DNA from: Massilia phosphatilytica
GTDB lineage: Bacteria; Pseudomonadota; Gammaproteobacteria; Burkholderiales; Burkholderiaceae_D
NCBI RefSeq assembly: GCF_002968015.1
Contig: NZ_PUIP01000010.1
Location: forward strand, 186,001 to 250,000
Direction: 5' to 3'
DNA length: 64,000 nucleotides
Positions 6,655 through 15,371 of this stretch are shown here, in pieces. Numbering within the stretch: the first letter of the stretch is position 1; every line of letters starts with the position of its first letter. Position numbers and translations under genes: made by a program. Under the pieces are notes generated by a model. It made no database searches and was not told the DNA's origin. It saw only the letters and a list, made by a program, of their open reading frames with translations.

Positions 6655-7605
6655 TCAGTCGACGAACAGCGAAATGACCGAGTCGCCCTTGACGATACGC
6701 TTGAACGTTTCGGCCAGCAGCGGTGCGCAGGTCAGCTGGCGGATCTTGCCGCAAGCCTGGCCAGCCGGGCTCAGCGGGATCGTGTCGGTGACGACCAGTT
6801 CGTCCAGCGGCGAGTTCGAGATGCGCTCGATAGCCGGGCCGGACAGGACCGGGTGCGTGCAGTACGCGACGACTTTCTTCGCGCCACGCTCTTTCAGGAC
6901 TTCGGCGGCCTTGGTCAGCGTGCCTGCGGTGTCGACCATGTCGTCCATGATCACGCAGTTGCGGCCTTCGACTTCACCGATGATGTTCATGACTTCCGAC
7001 ACGTTCGCCTTCGGGCGACGCTTGTCGATGATCGCCAGGTCACAGCCGAGGCGCTTGGCCAGCGCACGAGCACGCACCACGCCGCCGACGTCCGGCGACA
7101 CGACGAGCAGGTCGTCGTAGTTGCGCTTCTGCAGGTCACCCAGCAGCAGCGGCGACGCGTAGATGTTGTCGACCGGGATATCGAAGAAGCCCTGGATCTG
7201 GTCGGCGTGCAGGTCCATGATCAGGACGCGCTCGACGCCAGCTTCCTGCAGCATGTTGGCGACCACCTTGGCCGAGATCGCGACGCGCGCCGAGCGCGGG
7301 CGGCGGTCCTGGCGGGCATAGCCGAAGTAGGGAATCGCCGCGGTGATGCGGCCTGCCGATGCGCGCTTGAGCGCGTCGACCATCAGCATGATTTCCATCA
7401 GGCTGTCATTGGTGGGAGCGCAGGTCGATTGCAGAACGAAGACGTCCTTGCCACGAACGTTCTCGTTAATTTCGACCATGACTTCGCCGTCGGAGAACTT
7501 CGAGACCACGGCTTTGCCGAGAGGAATGCCGAGGTTTTTTGCGACCCCTTCTGCTAGCGCCGGATTGGCATTGCCGGTAAAAACCATCAGGTTTTCGTAA
7601 GCCAT
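6655..7605 (-). CDS. prs: Ribose-phosphate pyrophosphokinase (PRPP synthetase)
   Basis: 316 residues, class I size. It makes 5-phosphoribosyl-1-pyrophosphate from ribose 5-phosphate and ATP for purine, pyrimidine, His and Trp synthesis. Landmarks are the flexible-loop/ATP region 'PYFGYARQDRRPRSARV', 'MDLHADQIQGFFDIPVDNI', and the PRPP-binding 'VIMDDMVDTAGTL'. The frame opens at 7683, but the protein starts at the ATG at 7605 ('MAYENLMVF'). It lies between tRNA-Gln and rplY as in most betaproteobacteria; the hairpin at 7682-7718 separates it from the tRNA, so its promoter is probably in the 75 bp between. Confidence 0.98.
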   Translation of the reverse strand: MAYENLMVFTGNANPALAEGVAKNLGIPLGKAVVSKFSDGEVMVEINENVRGKDVFVLQSTCAPTNDSLMEIMLMVDALKRASAGRITAAIPYFGYARQDRRPRSARVAISAKVVANMLQEAGVERVLIMDLHADQIQGFFDIPVDNIYASPLLLGDLQKRNYDDLLVVSPDVGGVVRARALAKRLGCDLAIIDKRRPKANVSEVMNIIGEVEGRNCVIMDDMVDTAGTLTKAAEVLKERGAKKVVAYCTHPVLSGPAIERISNSPLDELVVTDTIPLSPAGQACGKIRQLTCAPLLAETFKRIVKGDSVISLFVD

Positions 7606-7681
7606 GGGAGTCCCAGAGATGTAAGAAGCGTTGAAAGAACTTGAAAAGTCGCTAATCGTCGAATGATTAACGCTGAACCAC

Positions 7682-7718
7682 AAAAAAAAATGAGCCGCTC
7701 ATTGGCGGCTCCATTTTT
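7682..7718 (-). terminator. Terminator downstream of tRNA-Gln
   Basis: Stem GAGCCGC/GCGGCTC (7692-7698 with 7705-7711) flanked by a nine-base A-run on the left and T-rich sequence on the right. On the minus strand this gives a hairpin followed by TTTTTTTTT, about 50 bp after the tRNA 3' end and before prs. Confidence 0.85.
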
Positions 7719-7766
7719 ATCTGCCTGCTGGAGCACTCGTCATCATCAGCTCAGGCAAAGAAACTT

Positions 7767-7843
7767 TGGCAGGGGAACAAGGATTCGAACCTTGGTATGC
7801 CGGAATCAAAATCCGGTGCCTTAACCAGCTTGGCGATTCCCCT
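7767..7843 (-). tRNA. tRNA-Gln(TTG)
   Basis: 77 nt including encoded CCA. On the minus strand the acceptor stem AGGGGAA pairs with TTCCCCT, the anticodon stem CCGGA/TCCGG encloses loop TTTTGAT (anticodon TTG, glutamine), and the T arm contains GGTTCGAATCC. Its position between ispE and prs is the conserved one in this order. Confidence 0.98.
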
Positions 7844-7916
7844 ACACTGAAACTTACAGCTTGTCGCTGCACTCGATTATTATATCGTCGAATGCGTCGA
7901 CAGGCAAAATTTTATT

Positions 7917-8816
7917 CTACAACTCGTTGATTTGCAAGAGCGATTTCATCGGATGTCGCTGCAACGCCTTGGCTTTCCACGCTTTCCACCGGGTCGGCAC
8001 CTGAGTCAGTACCTGTTCAGCTTCCTGCTCTGTGGAAAATGCGCAAAACACGCACGATCCGGAACCAGTCATCCTGGCCGCTCCGTGATGACCCAACCAT
8101 TCGATCGCCTCTGCTACCGGCGGGAACAGGCGGGCTGCCACGTCCTGCAAATCATTTCTCCCGAAGCCAATCAAATCATTCGATTCGACATGTCGTCTGG
8201 AAAAGTCCGATATTGTGATGGCTTTCGTGTCTCTTGTCAAATCGGGGGCCGTAAAAATTGCAACGGTGGGCACCGCGACGCCCGGTTCGATGACGACATA
8301 CCAGCAATCCGGCCCCGGCACGGCCTGCAACGCCTCGCCCACGCCCTCCGCGAATGCCGTCTCGCCGAACAGGAAAAACGGGATGTCGGCCCCCAGCGGC
8401 AGGCCCAGCGCGATCAGCTCGGCATCCGTCAGGCCGGCCTGCCATAAGTGGTTGGCGGCCATCAGCGCGGTGGCCGCGTCCGACGAGCCACCGCCGAGCC
8501 CGCCACCCATCGGCAGGCATTTTTCGACGGCGACGTCGATGCCGGGCGGCAGGCCGCCGTGGCGACGCTGGTATTCCACCTGCAACGCGCGCAAGGCGCG
8601 CACGATCAGGTCCTGCTCTTCCGGCACGCCGGGCACATCCGTCGTGCGCACGATGCGCTCGTCGCTGCGTAAATCGAAGTGCAGCGTGTCGCTGCGGTCG
8701 ATGAGCTGGAAAACGGATTGCAGCAGGTGGTAGCCATCGGGCCGGCGGCCCACGACGTGCAGGAACAGGTTCAGCTTGGCCGGCGCCGGGCAGTTGTGCA
8801 AAGCGGTCGCTGCCAT
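7917..8816 (-). CDS. ispE: 4-diphosphocytidyl-2-C-methyl-D-erythritol kinase
   Basis: 299 residues. GHMP-family kinase of the MEP isoprenoid pathway, phosphorylating CDP-methylerythritol with ATP. Seen: N-terminal 'CPAPAKLNLFLHVVGRRPDGYH' with the substrate-site Lys and His, and the glycine-rich ATP loop 'LPMGGGLGGGSSDAATAL' around residue 100. The ATG lies one base after the lolB stop codon (TGA-C-ATG), so lolB and ispE are surely co-transcribed and possibly translationally coupled. tRNA-Gln follows 73 bp downstream. Confidence 0.98.
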   Translation of the reverse strand: MAATALHNCPAPAKLNLFLHVVGRRPDGYHLLQSVFQLIDRSDTLHFDLRSDERIVRTTDVPGVPEEQDLIVRALRALQVEYQRRHGGLPPGIDVAVEKCLPMGGGLGGGSSDAATALMAANHLWQAGLTDAELIALGLPLGADIPFFLFGETAFAEGVGEALQAVPGPDCWYVVIEPGVAVPTVAIFTAPDLTRDTKAITISDFSRRHVESNDLIGFGRNDLQDVAARLFPPVAEAIEWLGHHGAARMTGSGSCVFCAFSTEQEAEQVLTQVPTRWKAWKAKALQRHPMKSLLQINEL

Positions 8817-8817
8817 G

Positions 8818-9432
8818 TCACGCCACCGGATCGATGACGATGCGGATCGTCAGCGCATCGCCGACGGCTGTCGTGCTGCGCTCGGCATCGATGCGGCGCG
8901 GCATCGGGACGCCGCCCGGGCCGTTCTGCCATTCCACGAAGCGCAGCCGCCAGCCATCGTTCGTGACGACGCTGTCGTGCGCGGGCGACGCCGTAAAACG
9001 CTTGCCGCCGGCGTCGACGGCATAGCCTTGCAGCCAGTCGCGCAGGCCGCTCACGGGCAGGGTCCAGCCGAGCGACTTCGCCGTCAGCGTGTCGATGTCC
9101 TTTTCCACGCGCGGCTCGCGGCCGGACTGCTTCAAGGTCGCGGTCGCGGGCGTGACCGTGATCTCGGCGACGGTCTGGCCCAGCGGCGAGAACAGGGAAA
9201 CATCGATGCGGCCGGGGCGCTGCACCCACGTGAAATTGCCGTTGATCGATTGCGGCTGACCATCCTTCTGGTAATTCGCGGCCAGGCGGCCGTTCAGGTC
9301 GATGGTGTCGCGATACGCCCCCACCTGGGCGGAGGGATTGGACAGCGGGACATTGCTGGTGGTGGCGCATCCGGCCAGGGCAGCGGCAAACGCGGCTGCG
9401 GAAACGAGACGGGTAACTGGGTGCATCGGCAT
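8818..9432 (-). CDS. lolB: Outer-membrane lipoprotein receptor LolB
   Basis: 204 residues with a lipoprotein signal: hydrophobic stretch then lipobox 'LAGC' with the acylated Cys at residue 22. The mature part fits LolB, which takes lipoproteins from the periplasmic carrier LolA and inserts them into the outer membrane: 'NGRLAANY', 'NFTWVQRPGRIDVSLFSPLGQTVAEI' and a short C-terminal barrel strand set. Two nearby ATGs (9432 and 9426) are possible starts. Downstream ispE is separated by one base; the upstream TPR lipoprotein gene is 56 bp away. Confidence 0.93.
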   Translation of the reverse strand: MPMHPVTRLVSAAAFAAALAGCATTSNVPLSNPSAQVGAYRDTIDLNGRLAANYQKDGQPQSINGNFTWVQRPGRIDVSLFSPLGQTVAEITVTPATATLKQSGREPRVEKDIDTLTAKSLGWTLPVSGLRDWLQGYAVDAGGKRFTASPAHDSVVTNDGWRLRFVEWQNGPGGVPMPRRIDAERSTTAVGDALTIRIVIDPVA

Positions 9433-9488
9433 GGAATGAACAGGTCAATAAACCGACGGACGCCGCAGCGTCCGTCATTGTCATTATT

Positions 9489-11270
9489 TCACAGAGTTTG
9501 GTGGAGCCGCGCCAGTGTGCTCTTCAGCGCGTCGTTCTTGGGATCCTTGGCCTGTGCTTCGCGCCACAGCTTGCGGGCATCGTCCTTCTGGCCCTTCTTC
9601 CACAGCACTTCGCCCAGGTGAACGGCGATTTCCGGATCGTTGCGCAAGGTATAGGCCTTGCGCAGATGGGTCTCGGCGTCGTCCAGCTTACCGAGACGAT
9701 AGTTCACCCAGCCCATGCTGTCGAGGATGAACGGGTCGCCCGGCGCCATATTGAGAGCCTTGGAAATGAGCTGGTAGGCTTCCTTCAGGCGGACGTTGCG
9801 GTCGGCCAGCGAATAGCCGAGCGCGTTGTACGCCTGCATATTGTCCGGCGACTTGGCGATGACTTTACGCAGCGACTTTTCCATCACGGCCGTCTTGCCC
9901 ATCTTCTCGGCCATCAGGGCATAGTCGTACAGGAAATCCATATTGTCCGGGAAGCGCTTGACGCCCTGCTCCATCAGCTTGAATGCGTCCTTGGCCTGGC
10001 CCGCGTCGCGCAGGATCTGGGCTTCGACGAGGACGATCTGCGCCTGTTCCGTCTTGTCGTCCGTCTTCAAGGTGCCCAGCAGCTTGCGCGCGCCGGCGAC
10101 GTCGCCCTGCTTCGCGGTCAGCTGGGCGCGGCGCAGCGCGGCGCCGAACTGGACCTTCGGATCCTCGGTGTCGAGCCGGTCGAGCCAGTCGGCCGCGGCC
10201 TTGTAATCGCCCCGTTCCTCGGCGATCTGGGACAGGATCATCACGGCCTTGGTCGGGTCGCGCTCGTCTTCCGGCGCCTTGTCCATCAGGTCCACGAAGC
10301 GGCTGAAATATTTTTCCGCGGCCAGGCGATCGTTCATCTGCATCGACAGGATGCCGAGCGCGTACAGCGTGCCCGGATTGTCGGGCTGGGCCTTGTCGAG
10401 CGTGAGGAATTCCTGGCGCGCGGCCTCGTACTGCTTTTCGTTGACGAGCAGGCGCGCGTACGCGGAGCGCACTTCGCGCGCCTCAGGGTGGGCGGCGAGG
10501 AAATCCTTCAGCACCTTGATGGCGCCGCCTTCGTCCTCGCTCACCTGGGCCAGGGTCAGCGCGGCGATCTCGGAATCGGGCTTCAGTTGCAGGGCCGTCT
10601 GCGCCTCGCGCTTCGCGGCCGCCTTGTCGTTGCGCGCCAGCGCGGCCTGGGCCAGCACGACGTGCGTTTCCATCAGGTTGGGGTAAGGCGCGACGAGGCG
10701 CTCGAGCATCGCGCCGGCGGCCTCCTTGTCCTTGGCGCGCAGCAGCAATTGCTGCATCTGGAACATCACGAGGCCGCGTGCGGCCGGGGTCGCGTCCGCC
10801 AGACGCTGTTTCAAAATACTTTCGGCCGCGCCGAGGTTGTCAGACAGGATGACCAACCCCAGATAGTACTGGCTGGCCTCTTCGGAGTCCGGTGCGTACT
10901 GGCGCCACAGTTTCACGGCGGCGAGCGCGTCGTCGGCCTGCTTGGCGGACAGCGCCATCTCGGCGGCGCGCTTGGCCAGGCGCGGGTCCTTCGTCTGCTG
11001 GGCCAGGCTCATCATCGTCAGGTACGGGCCTTGCCAGTCCCCGTTCTTGAATGCCATCTCGGCCTGCATGAGCTGGGCCATCATGGCCGGGGTCATCTCG
11101 ACGTTGGGGAGCTTGTCTTCGCCTTCCTTTGCCTGGTCGGGATGGTCCCGGGCTTCGGCGGCGGCGAGCGGCTGGTCGGACAGGTCCGGGGCCGGTTGCT
11201 GCTGCTTGGGAGCCACAGCGCAGGCCGACAGCAGTGCGGAGAGGGTTACAATGGCGAAAGCGTTTTTCAA
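9489..11270 (-). CDS. TPR-repeat lipoprotein
   Basis: About 593 residues from a TTG start at 11270, which gives a standard lipoprotein signal 'MKNAFAIVTLSALLSAC' with the lipid-attached Cys in 'LSAC'. The alternative ATG at 11315 adds 15 residues that spoil the signal's N-region. The rest is nearly all helical TPR repeats, for example 'LYALGILSMQMNDRLAAEKYF', 'AYNALGYSLADRNVRLKEAYQLI' and 'LDSMGWVNYRLGKLDDAETHL'. Such proteins act as scaffolds at the inner face of the outer membrane; partner unknown. It belongs to the conserved TPR-lolB-ispE string and is divergent from mutM, with a large palindrome in the spacer. Confidence 0.88.
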   Translation of the reverse strand: MKNAFAIVTLSALLSACAVAPKQQQPAPDLSDQPLAAAEARDHPDQAKEGEDKLPNVEMTPAMMAQLMQAEMAFKNGDWQGPYLTMMSLAQQTKDPRLAKRAAEMALSAKQADDALAAVKLWRQYAPDSEEASQYYLGLVILSDNLGAAESILKQRLADATPAARGLVMFQMQQLLLRAKDKEAAGAMLERLVAPYPNLMETHVVLAQAALARNDKAAAKREAQTALQLKPDSEIAALTLAQVSEDEGGAIKVLKDFLAAHPEAREVRSAYARLLVNEKQYEAARQEFLTLDKAQPDNPGTLYALGILSMQMNDRLAAEKYFSRFVDLMDKAPEDERDPTKAVMILSQIAEERGDYKAAADWLDRLDTEDPKVQFGAALRRAQLTAKQGDVAGARKLLGTLKTDDKTEQAQIVLVEAQILRDAGQAKDAFKLMEQGVKRFPDNMDFLYDYALMAEKMGKTAVMEKSLRKVIAKSPDNMQAYNALGYSLADRNVRLKEAYQLISKALNMAPGDPFILDSMGWVNYRLGKLDDAETHLRKAYTLRNDPEIAVHLGEVLWKKGQKDDARKLWREAQAKDPKNDALKSTLARLHQTL

Positions 11271-11369
11271 GGCAAGTCCCACGTCGTCGAGATTGTCCGA
11301 TTCTACGCCATGCATCCGCCCCGCGTGCGCCGCTGCAACACGAATTTACATTCCTCTCATTTCAAAGGA

Positions 11370-11462
11370 TCGCTTCAAAATGTTCAGGGCAAGGCGCAGC
11401 GACGCAGACAGTGCTGTAGCACGGCAAGGAGCTGCAACACGGCCCTGGACATTTTTAAGCGA
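11370..11462. repeat. 93-bp palindromic element ending 8 bp before mutM
   Basis: Outer arms 11370-11390 and 11442-11462 are 21 nt each and complementary at 19 positions (one of the two differences allows a G-U pair). The 51-nt interior contains a small GTGCT/AGCAC hairpin and GCGCAGC / GGCAAGGAGCTGCAA blocks. The overall plan (outer arms, GCGCAGC, small central hairpin, GCAA-like block) resembles the elements at 32442 and 53603, though the sequence is more diverged. It occupies the spacer of the divergent TPR-lipoprotein and mutM genes. Confidence 0.75.
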
Positions 11463-11470
11463 GACCATAC

Positions 11471-12304
11471 ATGCCTGAATTACCAGAAGTCGAAGTGACG
11501 CGACGGGGCGTTGCCCCGCATCTGGAAGACCGCATCGTCGAAGACGTCGTGCTGCGCCGTGAAGGCCTGCGCTGGCCGTTTCCTACGAATTTGCGCGAGC
11601 TGCTCGCAGGCCGCCGCATCCTCGGCACGGGCCGGCGCGGCAAATACCTGCTGCTGATGTTCGAACACGGCGCGCTGATCGTTCACCTGGGCATGTCCGG
11701 GCATTTGCGCGTGCTGCCGGAAGGCGTCGAACTGAAAAAACACGACCACTTCGACCTCGTCGTGCGCGGCCCGGAAGGCCGGAGAATCCTGCGGCTGCAC
11801 GACCCGCGCCGCTTCGGCGCCGTCCTCTGGCACGGTCACGACGACGGCGAGCTGGAGCAGCACGTGCTGCTGCGCGGCCTCGGTGTCGAGCCGCTGGAAG
11901 ACAAATTTTCCGGCGCCCTGCTCCACCAGGCCACGCGCAACCGCAGCGCCCCGATCAAGCAGGTACTGCTGGCGGGCGACATCGTCGTGGGCGTCGGCAA
12001 TATCTATGCATGCGAAAGCCTGTTCCGCGCCGGCATCAACCCGAAGACGGCCGCCGGCAAGATCAGCCGCGCCCGCTACGACAAGCTGGCCGAGGCGATC
12101 CGCGACATCCTCACCGCCGCCATCGTGCAGGGCGGCAGCACGTTGCGTGACTTTATTGCCGTAAATGGTCAGTCGGGCTATTTCCAGCAGACATATTTCG
12201 TCTATGATCGTGCAGGAGTTCCTTGCCGCAACTGTGGCACGCCGGTCCGCCAGATCAAGCAGGGCCAGCGGTCCACGTTCTACTGCGCGGTCTGCCAGCG
12301 GTAA
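11471..12304 (+). CDS. mutM: Formamidopyrimidine-DNA glycosylase
   Basis: 277 residues. Removes 8-oxoguanine and ring-opened purines from DNA, with AP-lyase activity. The mature N-terminus 'PELPEVEV' carries the catalytic Pro2 and Glu3; 'LIVHLGMSG' contains the conserved strand near the catalytic Lys; 'VVGVGNIYACESLF' belongs to the helix-two-turn-helix; the C-terminal zinc finger is C-x2-C-x16-C-x2-C ('CRNC...CAVC'). The upstream palindrome ends eight bases before the ATG, leaving little room for a normal ribosome binding site. Next come a dynamin-like GTPase and mutY on the same strand, so the two GO-system glycosylases flank that gene. Confidence 0.98.
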   Translation: MPELPEVEVTRRGVAPHLEDRIVEDVVLRREGLRWPFPTNLRELLAGRRILGTGRRGKYLLLMFEHGALIVHLGMSGHLRVLPEGVELKKHDHFDLVVRGPEGRRILRLHDPRRFGAVLWHGHDDGELEQHVLLRGLGVEPLEDKFSGALLHQATRNRSAPIKQVLLAGDIVVGVGNIYACESLFRAGINPKTAAGKISRARYDKLAEAIRDILTAAIVQGGSTLRDFIAVNGQSGYFQQTYFVYDRAGVPCRNCGTPVRQIKQGQRSTFYCAVCQR

Positions 12305-12332
12305 GGTCATCGACGAGCGCGGGATACACATC

Positions 12333-14255
12333 ATGCAGGATTTGCAACAGTACGCGAACTGGCGCGCGCAGGTCGCCCAGGCGCTGGAACAGTATCGCGG
12401 CTGGGCCCATGGGGCCGAGCTGCTGGACGGGGCGGCGGAACAGCGCGTCGCGCGTGCGCTCGCGCGGCTGCGCGACGACCGGCTGTCGGTCGCGTTCGTG
12501 GCCGAGTTCTCGCGCGGTAAATCCGAGCTGATCAATGCCATCTTCTTTGCCGACTACGGCCAGCGCATCGTGCCGTCGAGCCCCGGCCGCACGACGATGT
12601 GCCCGACCGAATTCGCCTGGGATGCCGCGCTTGCCCCCTGCATCCGCCTGCTCCCGATCGAGACGCGCGCCGAGCGCCTCGCGACCGGCGACTACCGGGA
12701 CGCAGCAGACGCGTGGACCGTGCTGCCGCTGGACCTGTCCGCGCCGGAGCACATGCACGACACCTTTTTGCAAGTGAGCCTCACGCGCCGCGTCACCCCG
12801 GCCGAAGCGCAGCGCTACGGCCTGTACGATCCCGACGACCCCGATCTCGCGGCGACGCTGGGCGCGGACGGTCTCGTCGAGATCCCGCGCTGGCGCCACG
12901 CGCTGATCAACGTGCCGCATCCGCTGCTCAAGCAGGGCCTCGTGATCCTCGACACCCCCGGCCTGAACGCGATCGGCACGGAGCCGGAACTCACACTGAA
13001 CCTGATCCCGAACGCGCACGCCGTGCTGTTCATCCTGGCCGCCGAGACGGGCGTCACGAAGAGCGACATCGACGTGTGGCGTACCCACATCGGCGGCGGC
13101 GCGGGCCGCATCGTGGTGCTGAACAAGATCGACGCGCTGTGGGACGAGCTCCGCACCCCGCAGGACAACGACGCCGCCATCGCGCGCCAGCAGCACGATG
13201 CCGCGCGGCTGCTGGGCGTGGCGGACGCGCAGGTGTTCCCGGTGTCCGCGCAAAAGGCCCTCGTCGGCAAGATCACGGGCGACCTCGGGCTGTTCGAAAA
13301 AAGCCGCGTGGGCGCGCTGGAAGCGGCGCTGTTCCACGAACTGATCCCGGCGCGCCAGGACATCCTGCGCCGCCAGTTGCAGGACGATCTCGCCAGCCTG
13401 ACGGGTGCCCAGTCCGCGCTGCTCGCCGCGCGCGGGCGCGACCTCGTCGAGCAGCTGCAGGAACTGCAAAGCCTGCGCGGCAAGAACCAGGGCGTGATCG
13501 CCCACATGATGCGCCGCGTCGAGATGGAAAAGAAGGAATTCGACGCCAGCCTGTTCAAGCTGCAGGGCACGCGCGCCGTGTTCACGACCTTGTCGACGGA
13601 GCTCTACTCCATCATCGGCATGGATGTCGTGCAGGACCGCGTCGACGCCGTGCGCGCCGCGATGGAAGCCGCACGCTTTTCGACGGGCATGCGTGCGCCG
13701 GTGCGCACGTTCTTCGACCAGGCACGCGCCAGTCTCGATGCGGCGGAGGCGAAGATCGCCGAGATCGCGGCGATGATGGAGACGATGGTCCGGCGTTTCT
13801 CCACCGAGCACGGTCTCGCGCTGGCGCTGCCGGCCGCGCTGTCGCTGGAACGCTACCGCCGCGAGATCGCCGCCATCGAAGCCATCTACATGAAGCAGTT
13901 CGGCACGGCGACGCTGCTCATCACGAGCCGCGGGACACTCCTCGAACGCTTCTTCGACACGATCGCGTCGCGCATCAAATTCGCGTTCCGCGAAGCGAAC
14001 GGCGATGCCGAAGCGTGGCTGAAGGTGATCATGGCGCCGCTGGAAGCGCAGATCCGCCAGCACCGCGACCAGCTGCGCCACCGCCAGGCGTCGATCCAGC
14101 GCATCCTCGACGCGACCGACAGCCTGGAACAGAAAATCGCCGCCTTCGAAGCGGCCCAACACGACCTGGAGCAGGTCAAGGCGCGGCTCGCGAGCCTGTC
14201 CGGCGTCGTCGCCGAGGCACTGCGTACCGACCTGCCCGAACTTAAAGCAGCCTGA
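12333..14255 (+). CDS. Dynamin-like large GTPase
   Basis: 640 residues from the ATG at 12333 (the frame is open upstream inside mutM, but those residues are mutM out of frame). The GTPase domain is N-terminal: P-loop 'AEFSRGKSELINA' (about 50-62), the G3 motif 'LDTPGLNAIGTE' (about 206-217) and G4 'VLNKIDALWDE'. The C-terminal half is long, helical and charged, as in bacterial dynamin-like proteins, which bind GTP and remodel or tether membranes. It starts 28 bp after mutM and ends three bases before mutY, so the three genes look like one operon. A role in DNA repair is not implied by sequence; the linkage is the only hint. Confidence 0.87.
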   Translation: MQDLQQYANWRAQVAQALEQYRGWAHGAELLDGAAEQRVARALARLRDDRLSVAFVAEFSRGKSELINAIFFADYGQRIVPSSPGRTTMCPTEFAWDAALAPCIRLLPIETRAERLATGDYRDAADAWTVLPLDLSAPEHMHDTFLQVSLTRRVTPAEAQRYGLYDPDDPDLAATLGADGLVEIPRWRHALINVPHPLLKQGLVILDTPGLNAIGTEPELTLNLIPNAHAVLFILAAETGVTKSDIDVWRTHIGGGAGRIVVLNKIDALWDELRTPQDNDAAIARQQHDAARLLGVADAQVFPVSAQKALVGKITGDLGLFEKSRVGALEAALFHELIPARQDILRRQLQDDLASLTGAQSALLAARGRDLVEQLQELQSLRGKNQGVIAHMMRRVEMEKKEFDASLFKLQGTRAVFTTLSTELYSIIGMDVVQDRVDAVRAAMEAARFSTGMRAPVRTFFDQARASLDAAEAKIAEIAAMMETMVRRFSTEHGLALALPAALSLERYRREIAAIEAIYMKQFGTATLLITSRGTLLERFFDTIASRIKFAFREANGDAEAWLKVIMAPLEAQIRQHRDQLRHRQASIQRILDATDSLEQKIAAFEAAQHDLEQVKARLASLSGVVAEALRTDLPELKAA

Positions 14256-14258
14256 TTC

Positions 14259-15368
14259 ATGAAACGCAGCACCGACACCGAAATCCTCTCCGACCCCAGC
14301 TTCTCGCGCGCCGTCATCGACTGGCAGCGCGCCCACGGCCGCCACGCCCTGCCCTGGCAAAACACGCGCGACGCCTACCGCATCTGGCTCTCCGAGATCA
14401 TGCTGCAGCAGACGCAGGTGACGGCGGTACTGGGCTATTACGCACGCTTCCTCGAGCGCTTCCCGACCGTGCACGACCTCGCCGCGGCGCCCGCGGAAGA
14501 CGTGATGGCGCACTGGAGCGGTCTCGGTTACTACACGCGGGCGCGCAACCTGCACGCGTGCGCCAAGCGCGTCGTCGCGGACTACGGCGGTGTGTTCCCG
14601 AGCGACCCGGCGCTGCTGGCCGACCTGCCTGGCATCGGCCGCTCGACGGCCGCCGCCATCGCCGCGTTTTCCAGCGGCGCCCGCGCCGCGATCCTGGACG
14701 GCAACGTGAAGCGCGTGTTCGCGCGCGTGTTCGGCATCGACGAATACCCGGGCATCAAGCCGGTGGAAGACGCGCTGTGGCGCCGCGCCGATGCCCTGCT
14801 GCCGGAAGGCGACGGCATCGAAGCGTACACGCAGGGCTTGATGGACCTGGGCGCCACGCTGTGCACGCGCGGCAAACCGGACTGCGACCGCTGCCCGCTG
14901 CAAGGCCGCTGCGTGGCATTCGCCACCGACCGCACGTCCGTGCTGCCCGTGCCGAAGCCGAAAAAGGCAACGCCGGAACGGCGCGCGCTGATGCTGGCCG
15001 TCGTCGACAACGGCCAGGTGCTGCTGCAGCAGCGGCCGGATTCCGGCATCTGGGGCGGCCTGCTGTCGCTGCCGGAATACGACGGCCACGTGGCGCTGGA
15101 TGAAGCGGACGACGTGTCGCCGGCGACACTGGCCGGTGCCGCCGGCGAATTCGGCGCCGTGGCCGAGGTCGAGGCGCTACTCCCGCTCATCCACGGGTTC
15201 ACTCACTACCGCCTGCACATCCAGCCCTACCGCATCGCCCTGACCGCGCGCACCGAAACGCCGCCCGGCCACGTGTGGTGGAACCTTGCGACCATCGCCG
15301 ATGCGCCCCTGCCGGCGCCGATCAAGAAGCTGCTGGGGCAACTGGCAGCGCCGTCGCTGTTCTCCTGA
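14259..15368 (+). CDS. mutY: A/G-specific adenine DNA glycosylase
   Basis: 369 residues. Removes adenine mispaired with 8-oxoguanine. Seen: 'EIMLQQTQVTAV' with the catalytic-region Glu, helix-hairpin-helix 'LPGIGRSTAAAIAA' followed by the catalytic Asp in 'AILDGNVKRV', the 4Fe-4S cluster C-x6-C-x2-C-x5-C ('CTRGKPDCDRCPLQGRC'), and a C-terminal NUDIX-like 8-oxoG recognition domain from about residue 235 ('GIWGGLLSLPE', 'HGFTHYRLHI'). It lies three bases after the dynamin-like gene. The 300 bp downstream hold only a repeat element. Confidence 0.98.
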   Translation: MKRSTDTEILSDPSFSRAVIDWQRAHGRHALPWQNTRDAYRIWLSEIMLQQTQVTAVLGYYARFLERFPTVHDLAAAPAEDVMAHWSGLGYYTRARNLHACAKRVVADYGGVFPSDPALLADLPGIGRSTAAAIAAFSSGARAAILDGNVKRVFARVFGIDEYPGIKPVEDALWRRADALLPEGDGIEAYTQGLMDLGATLCTRGKPDCDRCPLQGRCVAFATDRTSVLPVPKPKKATPERRALMLAVVDNGQVLLQQRPDSGIWGGLLSLPEYDGHVALDEADDVSPATLAGAAGEFGAVAEVEALLPLIHGFTHYRLHIQPYRIALTARTETPPGHVWWNLATIADAPLPAPIKKLLGQLAAPSLFS

Positions 15369-15371
15369 CCA

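Noticed and set aside
12255..15089. 944-residue minus-strand open frame
   Set aside because: It is the antisense shadow of the dynamin-like GTPase and mutY genes, both with clear motifs; its composition (Arg/Ala/Gln/Val/Asp/His-rich, no recognisable domain) is typical of antisense frames in high-GC DNA.
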